Below are positions 35,317-47,023 of a DNA stretch of 64,000 nucleotides, one piece after another. The position numbers and the translations under genes are program-made. The DNA is from Peronospora farinosa (lineage: Eukaryota; Oomycota; Peronosporomycetes; Peronosporales; Peronosporaceae). The stretch is from positions 1 through 64,000 of the forward strand of contig CANTFK010000979.1 in assembly GCA_947646735.1 (NCBI GenBank). The letters are read 5' to 3'. Numbering within the stretch: the stretch's first letter is position 1; every line of letters begins with the position of its first letter. The notes below the pieces were generated by a model, which was not told where the DNA came from, searched no databases, and saw nothing but the letters and a program-made list of their open reading frames with translations.

Positions 35317-36408
35317 TTAGATATCCAACATTCTTTCGTCTTGAGCTTGTCTTATGCGATCGACCCGCACTTGCTGCACGATTTCTTCCTGCCAAATTTC
35401 TGGCTGACAACGTCTTCTCACAGCTGATCGAGTGATCGCAGCCACTTTGACTACCTGATCGACTTGGCTTGGGATCAACAGCTCGTCTAACCGATTTAAA
35501 GTAATCAAGTCTTGGCGGTCTTCATCCGAAATTACCATTGTACCCTTTTCTCGCTGTAGAGCTTCACTTGCTAGTCGATCAGCACTTTGATTCCAGTCCC
35601 GCTTCATGTGTAACAATTCGTGGTTTGGCCACGATCGGAGTTTCTCCATAGCTTTATGACGCAGCAATTGTAGACCCGGTGCTTTACAGTCGATCTCTCC
35701 ACGCATTTGCCTGATCACCAAATTCAAGTCACCGCAAATGATTACACGTCCCCTGGTCTGATCTGCAAGCAGATCCAAGCTGAGAAGTAATCCTCGATAT
35801 TACGCTTCATTCACCGTCAAATTAGTAGCGAATTCAGAAGCGGCAGCCACGATCGTCCATTCAGGTAATTTCCACACGATCGCGATTTATGCCCCGCCCT
35901 TCCTTTTCACTCTAGCTGACCCATCGAAACTAACTACCAACAGATCTTCACCTGCTTCAACCGTGGGTGGTGGCATACTGATTGTTTGCCGAGGCTGCTT
36001 ACGCGGGGCGATTGCGATCAACATCTCGTCCACTTCTTCACGGAGAGTTATACTCGCAGCTAGGGTACCTAATATCTCGTTTTCGCCTTTCTCACTCCGG
36101 CGGATCTCTAATGTTCAATTTGATAGGAGAGCAGCCCATCTTCATAACCTCCCGTTAAGGCCCGAAGATTGCAATAACCAAGCCAGCGTCGAATGCCTCG
36201 TAAGCACTGTGATCGTTCGTGAGACCAGCATAGTGTAACAGATATCCAGAATCCAGAGGAGAGCTAATACCTCTTTCTCCACAATCCCGTAATTAATCTC
36301 GTTAGGCTTCAGCGTGCGACTAGAGAAAGTGACAAGCCAATAGATTTCATCGTGTTCTTGAAGTAACGCCGCTGATATGGCCCACTTACTGGCATACACC
36401 ACAATCAC
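35317..36408 (-). pseudogene. Two RNase H domains of element B
   Basis: The first domain (36408-36142) is the gypsy RNase H: VTFSSRTLKPNEINYGIVEK and EVLALLWILD. The second (about 36050-35550) is a separate type I RNase H: LLVVSFDGSARVKRKG, LTVNEA*YRGLLLSLDLLAD, VIICGDLNLVIRQMRGEI and WNQSADRLASEALQREKG. These give the catalytic Asp, Asp and Asp, and the Glu just before a stop. The second domain is the one shared with plant Tat elements and oomycete Chronos/Archon elements. Together they remove the RNA strand during cDNA synthesis. At least two stops interrupt the pair. Confidence 0.82.
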
Positions 36409-36424
36409 AGGCGATCGTTCTGGA

Positions 36425-37620
36425 TCAAAATGTTTCAGGATCGGTGTCGCGGCTATTTGACTTTAATAGAGTGAATGCGATCGTTGCCTTTTCCCATCGG
36501 TTTCTTCCCTCGCAACCATGATCGTACCCAGTTTTCGACTCTGGATCGATAATGTAGCCATCTCTCGATCCATTTATAAAATCCTGATCGATCTTATACT
36601 TGTCATGAGACTGGCGATCACAATTTGGTCCAGCATCATTAGTAACCATCTGAACATCCCCAGCCCGGCTGATCTCATGAAAATCTGCCTCTCGCAGCTC
36701 ATAAAGTACATATGCATAAATCGCAAAATCCTCAATAAATCGGCTGTAGTAATTCAGACTCCCCAAAAATGACTGCATTGATCGCAACGTCCGAGGAAAT
36801 GGGACGTTCAGTAGAGATTCTAAACCTTTTGGATGAGCTTCTAAACCTGCAAGCGAAACCTGATGACCCAGGTAATCCACTTTACGACGTCCCCAAAAAC
36901 CCTTAGCCACACTGATTGATAAATTTCACGTATTGCACGCTTCCAACAACCGTTCTACCTTCTCATAAAGAGACGTCCACGATGTAGCAGGTATCACTAT
37001 ATCGTCAATATATGATCGCCGACCTAGCACCGATGGTCTCGGATCAGTATCTGGTTCACCTTCAGTAAACATGTCGATCGGCTTTGACAATTCAGCTGGA
37101 ATTGAATCAGAACTTGTACCGATTTTCAAATACCCATATAGAGCATTGTCAATCAATCGCTGGTAGATTTGAGGAGCATTTTTCAATCCGAATGGCATTC
37201 GTAACCACTCAAACAAACCTGACGGTGTAATAAATGCAGAAATCATCCTCGCCCTCTCTGTCATTTCTACCACCCAGAATCCACTCGCCATATCTAGGGA
37301 GCAATACCACATCGCCTTATACATATCTTGCAGTAAATCACTGATCAGTGGCATAGGGTATAACCATCAATCGTGTCAACTGGCTCACTCTACGATAATC
37401 GATACATAATCGAATATCTTCGCCATTCTTCTTGATAATCACTACAATTGGTGAAGCCCACGGCGACGTAGATGGCCGAATGATCTTGGCAGACAATAAT
37501 CCCTTAATTAAGTCGGCTAATTTCTCCCGGAATTTGGGTGCCACAGGTCGCACTCGCTGTGCGATCGGGTTAGCTCCTCCAAAATCAATACCACAACTGC
37601 TCCACGTGCTGCGGGAGGTA
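36425..37620 (-). pseudogene. Reverse transcriptase of element B
   Basis: Sequence order fits a gypsy RT: VRPVAPKFREKLADLIKG, WASPIVVIIKKNGEDIRLCI then DYRRVSQL, WYCSLDMASGFWVVEM with the first Asp, LRMPFGLKNAPQIYQRLID, and RRSYIDDIVIPATS with the YIDD box. An insertion rich in P, D and S (about 37050-37110) sits before YIDD. The thumb reads VDYLGHQVSLAGLEAHPKG and SFLGSLNYYSRFIEDFAIYA. Frames change at 37340 and 36915. Confidence 0.85.
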
Positions 37621-39082
37621 AGGCATCACCTTTCCCTATGAGTAAGTGGCGATTCTTCCAAATTATTTGTCGTAGCCTTTCTTGATCTTCTGTCAATGGT
37701 ATTCCAGGGTCGCCAACTTGAATATCGTCGATCGATATTTCCACCGTAGACATCACAGTTTCTGGCAACACCGCCATATGCTGATCGACATCTTCGGCTA
37801 ACAGATCGCCACTCTCGTGAGAATATACTGCCTCTTCAGATGATGGTTCTTCTATTGGGACATCCTTGGTTGCGATCGCTGTGGACTCATCTTTCAATCG
37901 ATCGGATTGTCCCTGATCGTTATCTTCGACGATCTTCGTAAAATCGTCAATTGCTTTATCCGATCGATCTGGTATCTGATCGACGTCCCCCACTTCTCCG
38001 GTCGCATCGATCACACCTGTGGACTGTTCTTGATCGTGTTCCGTTATGTTTTCATCACGAATATCGGTTCTTTCACCTGATCGGTCTTGTACACCATCCA
38101 CCTTGTCGATTTATTTCAGCATATTGATCACAAATTGTGATCGTCTTGACTGATGATCTTCACTGTCATGATAACCTTGATCTTCTGTACTATCTCGATT
38201 TACTCCCACGTTGATCGTGACTTTATCCGAATTCGGTGCAATTTTCTCCACTTTTGCGATCTTCTCGTTCTCTCCCTTCCTTGGATGCATCAAAATCTTA
38301 GTTGGTAGTGGGAACGACGGGTGGTCCTGTTGGCTCATCCGTGAACTTTTCCTTCCAATCTGTAATTGCTAAATAGGCCGAAGTCTGTCACTCTTTTAGT
38401 TGACGCAACCGCACCGAAGCATATCCAGGTGATCGAGGTATCATACCCGCAGCCATCCACCAACCTATCGGAGCTCCGTGATTCACAATCACTTCTTGAT
38501 CACTAATATTAGTTAGCTGCAGATATTTACTCTTCCCGGGTCCTGTTGTGACTGTTGGTATCCATCTCAGGTCTCGTCTCACCCAAAGCTTAGATTTCGG
38601 TGCACCAGTACCGATTGCCGTCGATCCGCCTACTGGGATCACTACATGTTGATCTTTGATCGTGACCGGCTGTCTGTTCGATTGGTATTGAGGTCTTCGT
38701 CCAGCAAATTGAATTTCTACTTCATCCGGCAAACAAAGTGTTCCATCTGCTAGATCCAAGCGAATCCCAGCTGGGACCATAACATACATACCCAAGATCG
38801 CTTCTTGACCAACTTGATCGCCCACCCAGGCGTCAAAATAATACACAAGTGATCCATCCAGTGGGATTTTTATCTTGGTTCGTCCTTCGGTCATATAAGT
38901 ATTCTCACCAATTCCCACACATCTTGCCTCTGGCTTTCATCAATGACACACCCTACCTTACGAGCAAAGATGATGTCGACGATCGAGACTTCGGCTCCAG
39001 AATCAAACAACATAGTCGCTTTTTCATTGTTAATCTTGCCCGTTTCCTGGGGTATGATATTTCCAATACCCCCGTGATTCAC
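37517..39082 (-). pseudogene. Protease and acidic linker of element B
   Basis: The same layout as element A: TMLFDSGAEVSIVDIIFARK carries the catalytic DSGA, then after the shared one-base frameshift ILGMYVMVPAGIRLDLADG. The linker (38338-37640) is rich in D, E and S (EEPSSEEAVYSHESGDLLAE). It ends LRQIIWKNRHLLIGKG and passes in frame-shifted form into RT. Confidence 0.82.
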
Positions 39083-39300
39083 CTGGCGCTAGATCGGGCT
39101 CCATCTTAGCAGGCGATCGGAAAAATTCGTCAACTCTCTCAACACTTGAAATGTAACGCAAATAATTTGAATCCTCACATGTATTGATCGGATCGATCCT
39201 CTTGTTAACTTCTTGATCCGTTGATCCTTTTCAAAATGCATTGGTGCAGAGCCTAGGACGCTCTGCTCGTACCAGATTCCAACCTGGCAATCTTCCTAGT

Positions 39301-41645
39301 TTAACATTTCCTCTGCCTTCGGCGGGAGCATCCCAGCGTGTTTGGTCGGCACGTACCATTGCGAATCAGATTATAAAATGCTTTTAATGGGCATTTATCT
39401 CCTTCGTGCATCTCACCATAGGCGGTACACACGAAAAAGTACTTGTCTGAAGGATGTACTTTACGCCCAAACTTCATGCAGGTCAACCGTTTTTAACACC
39501 CACGATCGTCATGTTTCTTCGATTCGCAATGGGTGCAGGCTCTTGGTGGGTAAGTGTGACCATGACCTTTGCCTTGATCGATCACATTCTGTCGATCACG
39601 ATTGTCGATCATGATTGTCACTTTCATTCTGTCGATCACGAAAATCTCTCGGCTTTTCAGCTGGGGTATGCTTCATCGCGGAAAACACGCGGCGTCGATC
39701 CAACTTCTACTTCAGATCCACTCGATTCCGATTCTGATCCACTGTTACCGTTTTCGATATGGATCGCTCTCACTGCACGAGCCGGTTTCGATGACGCTTG
39801 ATCGGGTGCAGGGGCGGCTCGCTGACGAAATTTATTGGATCCCATCGATGCCTTTCCTTGACGAATCTCCATACGTTGATACGCACGTAGAGTTTCTTCC
39901 ATGTCGTCAGCATCGTCCAAACGTAATAAAGTCAACTGTTTCGCCAGATCGCGATCATCCAGTGTCTCAATAAAATGTTCCACATGTTCACGTCTGGTAG
40001 CTGGCGTTCCTTCTCGAATTGAAATTTTTGCTCTGATCGCTGCCACATTTAGCCGATATAGATACTCTAATGGAGTTTCATTCGATTGTTTCCTTGTATG
40101 GTAATAATGTCTTCCAACAGATATACCATACCCTCCATATTGTATCATGAAACTTTCCAATAGAGATTTTCAGTGATGACGAGTCGATCGGCTCAGCTGG
40201 CTATACCAGTTTCTTGCTGGTCCCGTCAGCAGATCTCCAAATACGAGACACTTTTCGTTGTCAGGAGCTTGATCACGTAAGAAAGCAGATCTGACTTTAC
40301 TGATTCAGCTTCTAGCTCGATCTTCGTCTCTGTCTCGCCCGGTGAACTCTTTTAAATCTGCGATCGCCGATACTCGAAATAGTGTAGTGAATCCACCACT
40401 TGGCATAGCTTCTGCAGCTGCCACCAACGGTCGCCTTAAAATCCTCGAGTCCTAAATCCAGCGGATTGCCAATATTGGACCGACTATGACGCGATCCAAC
40501 TGACTCCATCTCCACGTCTGGAATATTCATCATTTGAGGAGTGGCGTTGATCCTTGATCGATCAGCATTTTGTAGAGCTAAAATCCATTGATCGTCTTCG
40601 TACTTCTTCATGGCTGCTTTGAAATAAGAATCCAGCTGGTTTGGTCCAAATGGATTCATTTCTCGAACCATGGGTACATCGGTCGATTTCGCTTCCGTTT
40701 CGATTGGCGTCGATCTTTCACGTATAAACGCCGCACCAGACGGTCCCAACGACATCCGTTGAATTCAAATTGATTCTTCCGAATCCGCCTCCGATTATGC
40801 CGATGCATACTGTGATGAGCCCGTTTGATATGACTCAGCGGCCGGTACGATCGCTTGATACTTTCCAGTAAGAGGGGTTAACGCCTCGAACAACGATCGT
40901 CCTGCCTTGATCACTTGATCGTGATCACATTCCAACAATGTGGCCGCATCAAACGCTCCAGCAGTGAATCCTGCCTCCTTGAGCAGCTTCAACAAACGAC
41001 GAATCGCTTCCAACTGATTCGGTGTTTCTACCGGAGCTGATACCGGTATTTGTAATAATCCGATTAGCTTTGGCTTCAATATCTTGAGAATTGGATCGCT
41101 AGATAGCAAAGTCTTTAGTTCTTTCTGGTGAAAACACCGTTCCAATTCTTCCATGTTCGTCGGTTTTTCGGTTTTCGATCCGTGATCGGCCGACTCTTTT
41201 CCTTGGACACCACGATCTTCCGATTTCTTCGTCTGAACGTTGAGTTGTGATCGTGGTGCCTTTATCCGCACTTGTGAATTCGTCGACTCTTTCTTCTTAG
41301 GTTTTGTAGGAGCGAGTTTGGATAAATTTCTCTCAGTTTTAACTGAAAGATTTTCATCTCGCGAATCTCGTTTTGCAACGTGATTCACAGGGGTCCCCGA
41401 AGGGACCTGGGGAGGGGGTAGAGGTTTTTTTTCCAGATCGAGCGATCGATCTTCCTCTTTTGTTTTCTGCTCATCTGCGCCCCTCCCAAAACGCTGATGA
41501 TCCGGGGATCCTTTTTCTTCACGCGACTGTGGCGATCCCTCTGCCTCTGACGCTTCAATCCCAGGTTCAGTCTTGATCTTGAGATCTTCTCTCAGGGACA
41601 CACGGTGAAATCCGAGTCACCAGAAGATCCGGGCACGCGCACCAT
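39301..41645 (-). pseudogene. Gag of element B
   Basis: Starts MVRVPGSSGDS directly inside the LTR, then loses frame through a one-base deletion near codon 12 relative to A. The main frame (41601-40795, 268 residues) is charged, then helical with CFHQKELKTLLSSDPILKIL. The next frames hold LEYLYRLNVAAIRAKISIRE and REHVEHFIETLDDRDLAKQL (capsid), then the knuckle CTHCESKKHDDRGC followed by a TAA at 39493-39495. In-frame stops at 40795 and 40765 match those of A exactly. Confidence 0.8.
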
Positions 41646-42868
41646 TGTGGTGAAGTGGCGATCACAAAATTTTCTGATGTGATCCCGACTCTCCACTGGC
41701 GCCCAGACGACCGACTAACGGAGGGGGTACCTCGTATCCGTGTAACTTTCCTTCCTCACCTTGTGTACCCGTCGGTAGGGCGGGCTGCACTCTTCTCGGT
41801 GGACTTGAGTCGATGCTGAACTTGACCAGGGTTGGGGATTGGTCGGGGGGTCGATCACGTGGAAAATCCTCACGCGATCGAAAGTTGTATGGGGGGTGCT
41901 CTATGAGTCACCCTGGTCTGCCTTGAGACCGCCTTATCCGAATGTAGATACTTGATCCACTTGATTTCACTTGATCTTCTGACCACTTGAGCCGTCTCGA
42001 TCTTGTGCCTTGTCCTTTACGTTGTATACTGCGTCCGATCGCAGGGGGGTTTTGCTTGGGTTGAGAGTTCTTGTAATCCCTGGCCAAACAATCCAGGGAT
42101 ATCACTTGTCGTAGCGTAGCAGAAGCTCTTGATCGTCGGGGGCCAAAGTTATCCGCTCGGAAGAGAAGTCTGCGTGCGTGCTTAGAAGTAAAAGAAACTC
42201 TGTTTAATGTTAACCAATGAAATACCAAATCCTACGATTATGCCTATCTGTATGAAAGTACCTGCTGCCGCGTGTCGTCTCTTTCAGATAAATCAGATCT
42301 CGATATGTGGTCCACTTCGGATACCATCGCGATCTTGATCCGTCGATCGAGGTTATGATCGATCTGTAACCGGTTACATCTCGCGATCGGCTTTCTGGAT
42401 CGAGGTTGCGATCGTCGATCACACTTGTTGATCACGATCGACGATCTTACTTGCTGATCGCGATCGTCGATCACACTTGCTGATCACGATCGACGATCAC
42501 ACTTGCTGGTTACGATCGTCGATCAAACTTGTTGATCACGATCGACGATCACACTTGCTGATCGAGATCGTCGATCAAACTTGTTGATCACGATCGACGA
42601 TTGCGATCGAGCGATCTCCCACCCTGATCGTCATCACAGCCGCGTAATCCTCGGCCAACCGTGGCCATCACATGATCGATCCAGATAAGTTGTCATTCCA
42701 ATACAATAGCCAAGTATAAACTATGCGATCATTCATCGATAGATCTTGATCGCTCCCATACAATAACCAAGTATAATCCATAGGATATGACTTCCGCCTT
42801 GTAAGAAGTCCACATTATGATCACTTTCGATATTGTCGATCAAATTTTTCTTGATCGACTTCACCACA
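41646..42868 (-). repeat. 5' LTR of element B
   Basis: 1223 bp with TGTGGTGAAGT and ACTTCACCACA as exact inverted ends. Translated frames of the two B LTRs (41908-42228 and 30297-30617) differ at one residue, so the insertion is young. The GATC array is at 42400-42610. Confidence 0.92.
42400..42610. repeat. GATC-rich tandem array in the 5' LTR of B
   Basis: Counterpart of 30790-30990 with the same near-palindromic units (GATCGTCGATCA, GATCACGATCGACGATC). A few bases differ between the arrays. Confidence 0.85.
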
Positions 42869-44380
42869 AAATCGATCCATAATAACAGTTCGGTGTTTCC
42901 CTTGGATGATTGTGGCAACGACGGGATATGATCCATAGCCAAAATTTTAAAAGGATAGGTTGCCTGCAAATTTTCCTGGTGATCCTCCGTGATCAGATGG
43001 TCTTTCGTTACCCGTTTCACAATCCACACAATCTCCTACATAGGGTTGCACACTCTTGTACAAATCACGCCAATGGAAATTCATCCTGATGCCATGGTAT
43101 GTCTGACTAATTCCTTGGTGACCACCCTCCAGACTCGTATGGTAATAATGTAGGAAATCTAGCTGCAATAGCTCTGGTATCACCAAAAGAGCTAACTCTG
43201 CACGACCTTCGGATATCGCACCCGATCCATGGCAAAAAAAATAATTCACTTTGATCCACTTCGTAATCGGATGCGATCAGCGTGCAGGACTTCTCTTCTT
43301 CTGCTGTTAACCTGACAACGTCCCCGATAGCGATGTGTCGACGACGTGCAAGTCTGAGAGAGGCTCCGGCCAATATGACCGCATGCAACATCCCAACGTT
43401 TTTTGTCGATGTCTTGTAGCGCCATCATCGCAAGTTGGATATCCAATTCTCTTCATCCTGTGCTTGCCTTATTCGATCGATCCGCACTTTCTGCACGATC
43501 TCCTCCTGTAAAACTTCTGGTTGACAGCGTCTTCTTACTTCCGATCGAGTGATCGCAGCTACTTTGACTAATTGATCAACTTGACTCGAAAGAAATGCAT
43601 CCAATCGATTAAGTGTGATCAGATCGTGGTAAATCTCGATCGGAAACGACGGATGTACCTTTCTCTCGCTGTAGAGATTCGCTTGCTATCCGATCAGCAC
43701 TTTGATTCCATTCTCGCTTCATATGAAGATAATCGTGATTTGGCCACGATCGGAGTCTTTTCCATAGATTGACGACGCAGGAATTGTATACCGGGTGCTT
43801 TGCAGTCGATCTCGCCACGCATTTGTCTGATCACCAAAATTGAATTACCGCAATATTTACACGTCCCCTGGTATGATCAGCTAGCAACTCGAAACTGAGG
43901 GGTAGTCCTCGATATTTTGCTTCTTTTACCGTCAAATTAGTCGTAAATTCAGAGGCGGCGGCTACGATCATCCATTCTGGTAATTTCCATATGATAGCGC
44001 TGTATGCTTCGCCCTTCCTCTTTACCCTACCGACCCATCCAAACTGGCCACCAGGGGGCTTTCTCCTTTTTCCACTGTGGGTGGTAGAATACTCATTGTA
44101 TGCCTGGGCTTCTTCCGTGGAGCGATCCCGATATATACTTCATCCACTTCCTCACGGGGAGTTATAATCACGTCCAGTGTACTCAATATCTCATCTTCGT
44201 CCTTCTCACTACGGCGGATCTTTAATTTCCAATTCGAAAGTAATGCAGCCCATCTTCTTATCCTCCGGTTGAGACCTGAAGACTGCAGCAACCAAGCCAA
44301 AGTGGAATATCTCGTAAGTACTACAATCGCACGTAAGACCAACATAGTGTGACAAATTTACAGAATCCGGAGAAGGGCTA
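42869..44380 (-). pseudogene. Integrase front and RNase H part of A' (right half)
   Basis: Resumes the A' pol after the B insertion. HYYHTSLEGGHQGISQ and YVGDCVDCETGNERPSD are the H-H-C-C part of integrase. Further right are WNQSADRIASESLQREKG of the second RNase H and a first RNase H remnant (44345-44022, LVLRAIVVLTRYSTLAWLLQ). Many indels. The copy ends at 44380, where the LTR of C begins, so its RT, gag and 5' LTR are missing. Confidence 0.8.
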
Positions 44381-44689
44381 TATAAGGGGGCAACCTATTG
44401 CATAAGTGATTATAGGGGATCAATACATGATTACATAAGTAGGCATAGGGCAGTATTCGATTAGCGGATACTGCGCGTCATTTTTATTATTCGTTTATTA
44501 TTGGGGTGACAGACCCAATAATTAGCCAATAATAAATTGATATTGAGTGGTTCCCATGAGCTAGGGAACATATTCGCACTTAATGTGAATTAAAACTAAA
44601 ACAAAAATAAAACAGAGTTATATTTCATTAAGAGCGCTTCCTCAACGCCCTTTTAATGTAAGACGGTAACGGGTCCTTAGCCTGTTACA
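44381..44689 (+). repeat. 5' LTR of element C
   Basis: Begins TATAAGGGGGCAACC, the TGTAATGGGGCAACC of the family with two changes, so the canonical TG end is lost. It ends AGCCTGTTACA. Same length as the 3' LTR and similar over its whole extent. The primer site TGGTAGCACTTCGTAGTCC follows from 44692. Confidence 0.85.
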
Positions 44690-44715
44690 GCTGGTAGCAC
44701 TTCGTAGTCCTTCCA

Positions 44716-45754
44716 ATGACCAGATTCGAGATGAACATGAAAGAGTATTTGTTGGCTCTAGCGGTCTCGCTGGAGCATTCTTATTTTCCGCATCTCACCT
44801 CGGTGGAGTGGCAGGCACTACATCGCCTCGCGGCGGTGTTTGGTAAAACTATCGTGACGTTGCTTCTGAGCACAGCGATGCCCGATGCTCAACGTGCCGC
44901 CGTTCAAGATTTTATGTTGCACGAGCTCGCCGAGGCGAATCGGCGAGTATTGACTCCCTCGCGTACTTCGCACCATGACGCTATCAAGATGGAGACGTCA
45001 ACATACTCTGGTGATGTTCCTTATCGTATCCCCCTCAATCGCTAGTTTCGCGAGGTGGATATTGAAATAGCGTCAAGATTTATTGACGCTCCGACGGCCA
45101 AGGTCAATTTCCTGTTGTCTCGCCTTGCCGGCAAGCCAAGGAATGGCTCTCGGAAAGCTCGTCGTAGATGAGTCGGCGTTTCCTACGCTGGACGATATCC
45201 AGCGTGACTTACGACTGGCTTTCGAGCCTCCTCAAGATGAATCTCGCTTGCGTGCAGATTTCTTCTCACTCCGACAGGGCAAGATGTCGATGCGTGACTA
45301 CGTACAGAGGACACGTCATCTTGCTTCGTGCATTACCACGCAGCCAATTGACATGGCTTCACAAGTCCATGTCTTTATTTTTGGTATGCAAGAGGGCATG
45401 ACGCGTTACTGCCTTACACGTGCTGAGCCAAAGTCCCTCGAGGAGGCATTTGCCCTCGCGCTTCGTGAGGATTACACTGTCGCGTCGTCGTACCTGCACG
45501 CAGCGTCACAACATCCCCGGACGTCTGGCCCAGAGCCAATGGAAATTGATGCAATTGAGCCCTCTCGTGGTCGCGGCAAATCATTAAGCCGCGACATTCG
45601 CAATCCTAACACGATGAAGTGTTTTCGCTGTGGTAAAACAGGCCATCGTGCGGCTGTCTGTCGTGCACCTGCGCCGGTGACGATGAACATAGCTGTCTCA
45701 CGAGGGGACGCTGTGTCGTCGGTGGTCCCGCCAAAAACCGAGCGGTTCCAGTAG
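44716..45754 (+). pseudogene. Gag of element C
   Basis: Starts MTRFEMNMKEYLLALAVSLE. It aligns with the intact gag of E (LTSVEWQALHRLAAVFGKT against [19 protein letters not shown]). A TGG-to-TAG change (LNR*FREVDI against [10 protein letters not shown]) stops it at 45045, and a frameshift follows near 45130. The second part has [20 protein letters not shown] and the knuckle [16 protein letters not shown] (C-x2-C-x4-H-x4-C). The stop is TAG at 45752-45754, inside a hairpin that may serve frameshifting. Confidence 0.88.
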
Positions 45755-45773
45755 GCGTGGGGCGCCCTACTGG
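45733..45773 (+). promoter_or_regulatory. Degenerate gag-pol -1 frameshift signal, element C
   Basis: AAAAACC at 45733-45739 in the gag frame, eight bases, then the hairpin CCAGTAGG/CCTACTGG (45748-45773) that contains the gag stop. The -1 frame is open across the site and continues as GRPTGINGASS into protease. The heptamer differs by one base from the canonical A AAA AAC present in E. Confidence 0.5.
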
Positions 45774-46842
45774 CATAAATGGAGCCTCGAGTACTCAGGT
45801 GGCAGATCGGGCTCCTAGCCCCAAAGTGATTCATACCCACTTCAATGCCACCACCATGCGCGATGATTCGAGACTGACTATTATCAGTCTCATCGTCGCT
45901 GGAGTGAAGCGACCACTTCGAGCGTTGTTGGATTCTGGCGCTTCCAACAACTTTTTTCGTGCATCCTGTTTGTACCTTTTCCCGTCGACTGTCACGGTTT
46001 GAGAAGGTCCAGGTGACATCGTTGTCAAACTTGCCGATGGACAACCAAAAGGCGTCCCGCGTAAAACAGTGGTTTTACCGTACACTTTTGACGGTTTCCA
46101 GAGCAACGACGAATTTTTGGTGTACGAGATGAACTATGCATTTGATTGCATACTTGGGATACCGTGGCTGTCACGGTATCAGACAAGAATAGATTGGCTA
46201 TCTCGGTCCATCAAACGACGAAGCGGTTATGACGTCAGTGAAGTGTTTACTCGTTTGTTGGTCGCTTCATCCGATTGGCCTCACGTCAGGGTCGTGAACG
46301 AACTCGCCACGACTAGTAGTCAACAGAGAGAGAGCTATGGCCCTCTGTGCGCAGTATGTTCCGTTACACTGACGGAGCCACAGAATGAAGCGGTCGAACA
46401 GCGGTTCCCGCACACACAGACATCGGTCGAACAGGGGTTCCCGATTCTCAACGAGGCGGTCGAACAGCGGTTCCCGCACACACAGACATCGGTCGAACAG
46501 GGTTTCCCGATCGATGTCGAGGCGGTCGAGCAGGGTCTCCCGCGTACAAGCACATCGGACGAGCAGAGGCTCCCGATCAATATCGAGGCGGTCGAGCAGG
46601 GGATCCCGCAAACATGTGAGGCGGTCGAAGACGAGCTCCCACCTTTAATTGACGAGAATGGACGGACTATGGATCCGCTTGAGACCGACGTGGTGGAGAC
46701 AGAGCTTCCACGCCTAGAGGGGGTGCATCCTCCTCATGTGATAGCGACGTGCCAGTATATAGCAGGGGCTCGAGACGCAAGAGAAACGCAAGAAAGGAGC
46801 ACGCCGATCACCGAGACGACGAAATTCACGTCAACATGCTGA
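45740..46842 (+). pseudogene. Protease and VEQ-repeat linker of element C
   Basis: Protease shows RPLRALLDSGASNNFF with the DSGA loop. A stop lies at 46000. The frame from 46069 continues FDCILGIPWLSRYQTRIDWL, the second conserved block. A tandem-repeat linker (about 46385-46630) follows, made of 14-residue units such as EAVEQRFPHTQTSVEQGFP. It ends near 46842 with a stop before RT. Confidence 0.85.
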
Positions 46843-47023
46843 TGCATTTGATTCCGTAGTGACGGAATCCGTATGCGCGCTTGAACATATGGAGAGATCT
46901 CCACATCGTGGCCGCTACATCGAGGTAGCGAGCCCACCGTGCACTGCTCCAGACATCACATCTCTGCCAGACCTTTAATGGAAAGATTTCTTTCACGATT
47001 TTAAGGCCGGCGACATCGAGCAA

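Larger units (their letters stand above)
30035..42868 (-). mobile_element. Element B: Chronos-like Ty3/gypsy element
   Basis: A 12.8 kb minus-strand element bounded by near-identical LTRs of 1221 and 1223 bp with perfect 11 bp inverted ends (TGTGGTGAAGT/ACTTCACCACA at the 5' copy). Domain order in sense: gag, zinc knuckle, protease, acidic linker, RT, RNase H, second RNase H, integrase, chromodomain, then an antisense gene next to the 3' LTR. The second RNase H plus chromodomain matches the published oomycete Chronos group. It lies inside the integrase of A'. Flanking bases are A-rich (AAAAA left, AAATC right), so a target duplication cannot be called exactly. Confidence 0.88.
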
